Shown here piece after piece: positions 60,864 through 64,000 of a stretch of DNA of 64,000 bases. The notes under the pieces are model-generated. The model was given only the letters and a program-made list of their open reading frames with translations, was not told the origin of the DNA and did not search any database. A program made the position numbers and the translations under genes. How positions within the stretch are numbered: position 1 is the first letter of the stretch; each line of letters begins with the position of its first letter. The stretch is taken from assembly GCA_018380195.1 (NCBI GenBank), contig JAGZUC010000013.1, positions 12,140-76,139 of the forward strand. Reading direction: 5' to 3'. This stretch comes from Collinsella sp. (GTDB lineage Bacteria; Actinomycetota; Coriobacteriia; Coriobacteriales; Coriobacteriaceae).

Positions 60864-62387
60864 ATGGACGCAGTAATCGGGTTTGCTAATGCCGTCTTTC
60901 AGCCGCTGATCGACCTTGGCGCAGCCCCTATGATGACCATCGTTTTGACGGTTATTGCCCTACTCTTCAAAGTTAAGTTTACCAAGGCCCTCGAGGGCGG
61001 TCTTAAGCTCGGCATCGCCATTACCGGTATCGGTGCCATCATCAACATTCTGACGACGGCTTTCTCGAGCGCCATGACGACGTTCGTTGAGTCCACCGGC
61101 CTTCAGCTCACCGTTACCGACGTGGGTTGGGCACCGCTGGCCACCATCACCTGGGGCTCTCCCTACACGCTGTACTTCCTGATGGTGCTCGTCATCGTCA
61201 ACATCGTGATGATTGTGCTCGCCAAGACCAACACCATCGACGTCGACATCTTTGACGTCTGGCACCTCGCATTCGTCGGCCTTGCCTGCATCTACTTTGG
61301 TGCCAACATTGTTGTCGCCACGCTGCTCGTCGTCTTCGTCGGCGTCATGAAGATCATGAACTCCGACCTTATGAAGCCCACGTTCAACGATCTTTTGGGT
61401 GCTCCCGAGGAGAACCCCATGACCACGACTCACATGAACTACATGATGAACCCGCTGGCCATGCTGCTCAACAAGATCATCGACAAGGTGCTCCCCTTCC
61501 TCGATAAGTACGACTTCGACGCTGCCAAGCTCAACAACATGATTGGCTTCTGGGGCTCCAAGTTTGCTATTGGTATCTACCTGGGCGTCTTCGTCGGCCT
61601 GCTTTCGCACCAGACCCCGCAGCAGATCTGCACGCTCGCCTTTACCGCCGCAACCTGCCTTGAGCTGTTCTCGATGATCGGTTCTTGGTTCATCGCAGCC
61701 GTTGAGCCGCTGTCTCAGGGCATCTCCGACTTTGCCAACAACAGCAAGTGGCTCCAGGGCCGTACCCTCAACGTCGGTCTCGACTGGCCCTTCATCGCCG
61801 GCCGCGCCGAGATCTGGGCTGCCGCTAACATCCTTGCCCCCATCATGCTGGGTGAGGCACTGCTGCTTGCCAACGTTCCCTGCCCCCTCTCCCCGACTGG
61901 CACTTGGAACGGTCTGCTGCCGCTCGGCGGCATCATCGCCATGGGCTTGACGCCGGCACTGCTCGTTGTCACCCGCGGCCGCGTGATTCGCATGGTCGTT
62001 ATCGGTGCCGTCCTGCTGCCCGTCTTCCTGGGCGCCGGCACCCTCGTCGCCGACTTCGTCACCTTTACCGCTAAGACTGTCGGCGCTTTCCCCGATGGCG
62101 TTACTGGCCTGATCTCTCAGACCACCATGGAAGGACCTGTCGAGAAGTTCCTGGCCTTCTTCGTGGGCAAGGCGACCACGGGCGATGTGACCATGATTAT
62201 CGCTACGGTCGTTTCTATCGTCATCTACGTCGCGCTCTTTGCTTGGTATCGCAAGCAGATGATCGCCCGTAACATCGAGTACGCGAAGCAGGACAAGTGC
62301 ACCCTCTCGCCGCTCACCACCGGCAAGTTTACCGAGGAGGACCTCAAGGCTGCCAAGGAAGCCGAGTCCGCAAAGGCAAACGCCTAA
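60864..62387 (+). CDS. gatC: PTS EIIC, galactitol/galactose (GatC-like) permease
   Basis: A 507-aa polytopic membrane protein of the galactitol PTS family; about 11-12 hydrophobic segments spread over residues 5-475. Start ANAVFQPLIDLGAAPMMTIVL and the internal FWGSKFAIGIYLGVFVG segment are typical. It translocates the sugar while GatA and GatB energise and phosphorylate it. GAGGGAG lies six nt upstream of ATG 60864. A strong terminator follows. Confidence 0.92.
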   Translation: MDAVIGFANAVFQPLIDLGAAPMMTIVLTVIALLFKVKFTKALEGGLKLGIAITGIGAIINILTTAFSSAMTTFVESTGLQLTVTDVGWAPLATITWGSPYTLYFLMVLVIVNIVMIVLAKTNTIDVDIFDVWHLAFVGLACIYFGANIVVATLLVVFVGVMKIMNSDLMKPTFNDLLGAPEENPMTTTHMNYMMNPLAMLLNKIIDKVLPFLDKYDFDAAKLNNMIGFWGSKFAIGIYLGVFVGLLSHQTPQQICTLAFTAATCLELFSMIGSWFIAAVEPLSQGISDFANNSKWLQGRTLNVGLDWPFIAGRAEIWAAANILAPIMLGEALLLANVPCPLSPTGTWNGLLPLGGIIAMGLTPALLVVTRGRVIRMVVIGAVLLPVFLGAGTLVADFVTFTAKTVGAFPDGVTGLISQTTMEGPVEKFLAFFVGKATTGDVTMIIATVVSIVIYVALFAWYRKQMIARNIEYAKQDKCTLSPLTTGKFTEEDLKAAKEAESAKANA

Positions 62388-62411
62388 CTCATTGCCACAT
62401 ATCCCCTGTGG

Positions 62412-62446
62412 AAGAAACCCGTCGCATCCCGGCGGGTTTCTTTTTG
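62412..62446 (+). terminator. Intrinsic terminator of gatABC
   Basis: AGAAACCCG (62413-62421) pairs with CGGGTTTCT (62433-62441), followed by TTTTG. Confidence 0.9.
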
Positions 62447-62570
62447 TTTGTCCACAGTAAGTCAATCATCACTTTTTTGAGAAAAATACCCCCTGCTTTA
62501 GTGGGGTGTAGTGATAATCTCGCCTGTTCGCGCTACAGTTTGTCGGAAATACCTCGATGTTAGGAACCAA

Positions 62571-63623
62571 ATGATCACTTCCGAGCTTTTCGGCACCGCG
62601 CCGTGCGGTACCCCCGTTCATCGTTACACCCTCAACGGGCCCGAGATCTGCGTTCGCATTATGGACTATGGCGCCACCGTGTTGGGCATCGACGTGCCCG
62701 ACATCCCCGGCAACGTGCGCGATGTGGTGCTGGGCTTCGATAAGCTCGAGGATTACTTTGACAACCCCGCTTGCTTTGGCGCGACCATCGGCCCGGTGGC
62801 CAACCGCACTGCAGGTGCAACGATCACCATTGCTGGCACGGACTGGCATATGCCGGCCAACGAGGGCGCCAACAACCTGCACAGCGATCTTGAACATGGC
62901 CTGCACAAGCGCGTGTGGGATGTTGAGCTCGACGAGGTCCACAATGCCGTGTGCATGACCACCTCGCTTGAGGATGGCGAGTTGGGCCTGCCCGGCAACC
63001 GCACCTTTACGGCCGTGTTTACCGTGACGCGCACCGGACGCTTCCGTATCGAATACGGCTGCGAGAGCGACCGCGCCACCTACGTGTCCATGACTAACCA
63101 CACGTACTTTAACCTTGCCGGCCATAACGCCGGCATGGACTGTGAGCACTTTTTTGTTGCTAACGCTGCCCACTACCTGCCCATCAACGAGCAGAACATC
63201 CCCACCGGCGAGATTGCTCCGGTCGAGGGCACGCCGTTTGACTTCCGTGAGCTGCGCCCCGTCGCGCCTGGCATGGAGGCCGACGATCCACAGATTAAGC
63301 AGGCACGCGGCTACGACCACTGCCTGTGCATCGATGACTATCAGTACGGTCGCAACCTGCGCCGCGCCCTGCATGTCGAGGAGATGTGGACCGGCCGCGA
63401 GCTGGACTACTACACCACCGCCCCGGGCGTGCAGCTCTACACTGGCAATTGGCTGGGCGACGAGCACGCCAAGGACGATGCCAACTATGGCTGGGGCGCC
63501 GGCTTTGCCCTCGAGGCCGAGATGTACCCCGACACGCCGCACCAGCCGCTGTTCCCACAGGGCATCGTGGGCCCGGGTCACCCCTACAGCAATGTGATCG
63601 AGTATCACTTTATGAGGCACTAA
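62571..63623 (+). CDS. galM: Aldose 1-epimerase (galactose mutarotase)
   Basis: A 350-aa GalM-type enzyme that interconverts alpha and beta anomers of galactose or glucose. Motifs: GPVANRTAGATI near 78, NNLHSD with the conserved His, TNHTYFNLAGH near 177 with the catalytic His, and a C-terminal ALEAEMYPDTPHQP containing the catalytic Glu. It is true GalM-like, unlike lacX at 38195-39076. ATG 62571 has AGGAAC upstream. It follows gatABC after a terminator, so it may have its own promoter; no clear operator was seen. Confidence 0.93.
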   Translation: MITSELFGTAPCGTPVHRYTLNGPEICVRIMDYGATVLGIDVPDIPGNVRDVVLGFDKLEDYFDNPACFGATIGPVANRTAGATITIAGTDWHMPANEGANNLHSDLEHGLHKRVWDVELDEVHNAVCMTTSLEDGELGLPGNRTFTAVFTVTRTGRFRIEYGCESDRATYVSMTNHTYFNLAGHNAGMDCEHFFVANAAHYLPINEQNIPTGEIAPVEGTPFDFRELRPVAPGMEADDPQIKQARGYDHCLCIDDYQYGRNLRRALHVEEMWTGRELDYYTTAPGVQLYTGNWLGDEHAKDDANYGWGAGFALEAEMYPDTPHQPLFPQGIVGPGHPYSNVIEYHFMRH

Positions 63624-63650
63624 TTCCACTACGCGACATATCGCACAGCA

Positions 63651-63684
63651 GCGCCCGCCGGCACCACCGCCGGCGGGCGCTTTT
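63651..63684 (+). terminator. Intrinsic terminator of galM
   Basis: GCGCCCGCCGGC, loop ACCACC, GCCGGCGGGCGC, then TTTTC. The stem matches the core of the galKT terminator at 35459-35498. Confidence 0.92.
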
Positions 63685-64000
63685 CATCCCTAGGGCTCAA
63701 TTTCGCTGTTACTATATGAGTGGCATATCAAAACTATGCCCATTTACTACGTTTAGCCAGGGATGCTCGACCATGCGCCGGTTTTTGCGAAAATCGCAAG
63801 CCATCTACCTGCACTGATAATTGTTCTCGGGGGAAGCGGGCACTGCGGGGCGCGGCAACGGCGCGCGATTTCCGCGTCGCAGCGCTACCCTGATGCTGAA
63901 TGCCGGGACGATGACCCACTGACCTGCTGACGCCTCTTCGGCCGTCCTCAAATCCGACCTGTCTCGCCCCGGCATCCGCGTCCCGGAGTCCTGCCATGAC
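63685..64000. other. Intergenic end of window, no gene supported
   Basis: The first ~130 bp are AT-richer and include ATGAGTGGCATATCAAAAC and CTATGCCCATTTACTAC, with a small GGCATA/TATGCC dyad. The rest is GC-rich with a long open minus frame (63734-63997) that has no recognisable protein features or ribosome site. It may belong to a neighbouring gene or repeat beyond the edge. Confidence 0.4.

Noticed and set aside
63734..63997. 87-aa ORF at the window end (minus strand)
   Set aside because: Arg/Ala/Gly-rich, no ribosome site or motif; cannot be distinguished from chance in GC-rich DNA.

Overview
The window looks like a chromosome segment of a gut actinobacterium of the Coriobacteriia, most likely Collinsella. 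That is an inference from the high-GC coding sequence, the anaerobic fermentative gene content (pyruvate formate-lyase, its activase, a flavodiiron protein), and the many PTS, LacI and DeoR sugar genes with strong Shine-Dalgarno sites. No rRNA, tRNA, CRISPR array, transposase or prophage was seen.

Layout. 1-5.6 kb: the end of thrB, then a two-gene HTH/DUF3990 toxin-antitoxin-like pair, then housekeeping genes (ysxC, mtnN, pflA, degV-like), all on the minus strand after thrB. 5.7-11.4 kb: a sucrose/fructan PTS operon (two GH32 enzymes around an EIIBC permease) with its LacI repressor. 11.6-14.0 kb: a pyruvate formate-lyase encoded as two separate polypeptides. 14.6-19.3 kb: a MarR-controlled heterodimeric ABC exporter. 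19.8-20.9 kb: DAHP synthase. 21.4-24.4 kb: an FtsX-type ABC transporter, divergent from a MutT-Vsr fusion gene (24.5-25.5 kb). 25.8-31.1 kb: small regulators, a HAD phosphatase, a class II ketose-bisphosphate aldolase with a divergent DeoR regulator, and a flavodiiron protein.

From 31.2 kb to the end the region is dominated by galactoside catabolism. It has a LacI-controlled Leloir pair (galK-galT), the tagatose-6-phosphate genes lacA-lacB-lacX-lacC, one stand-alone lactose-type EIIA (lacF), and three paralogous cassettes, each holding a divergent LacI regulator, an EIICB permease (lacE-like) and a GH1 6-phospho-beta-galactosidase (lacG-like). The end holds a LacR-like DeoR regulator, a GatABC-type PTS and an aldose 1-epimerase. 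In the simplest reading, lacF supplies phosphate to all three lacE permeases. The lacG enzymes release galactose-6-phosphate, and lacAB and lacC convert it to tagatose-1,6-bisphosphate. No lacD is present, so the class II aldolase at 27.9 kb is the only in-window candidate for the cleavage step.

The non-coding DNA is unusually structured. (1) Three long hairpin elements (363-541, 11500-11629, 27695-27839) have unrelated but fully self-complementary stems around a conserved asymmetric internal loop. (2) Tandem ~80-bp hairpin units (2, 4 and 2 copies) sit at the 3' boundary of each lac cassette. (3) A dispersed terminator-bearing repeat follows aroF and lacC. (4) Direct-repeat GAACA sites and a shared CGGTGAACGGT motif recur in sugar-operon promoters. 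(5) Diverged LacI operators match changes in the recognition helix of the paralogous repressors. (6) A nine-half-site array lies upstream of an AlbA_2-type regulator.
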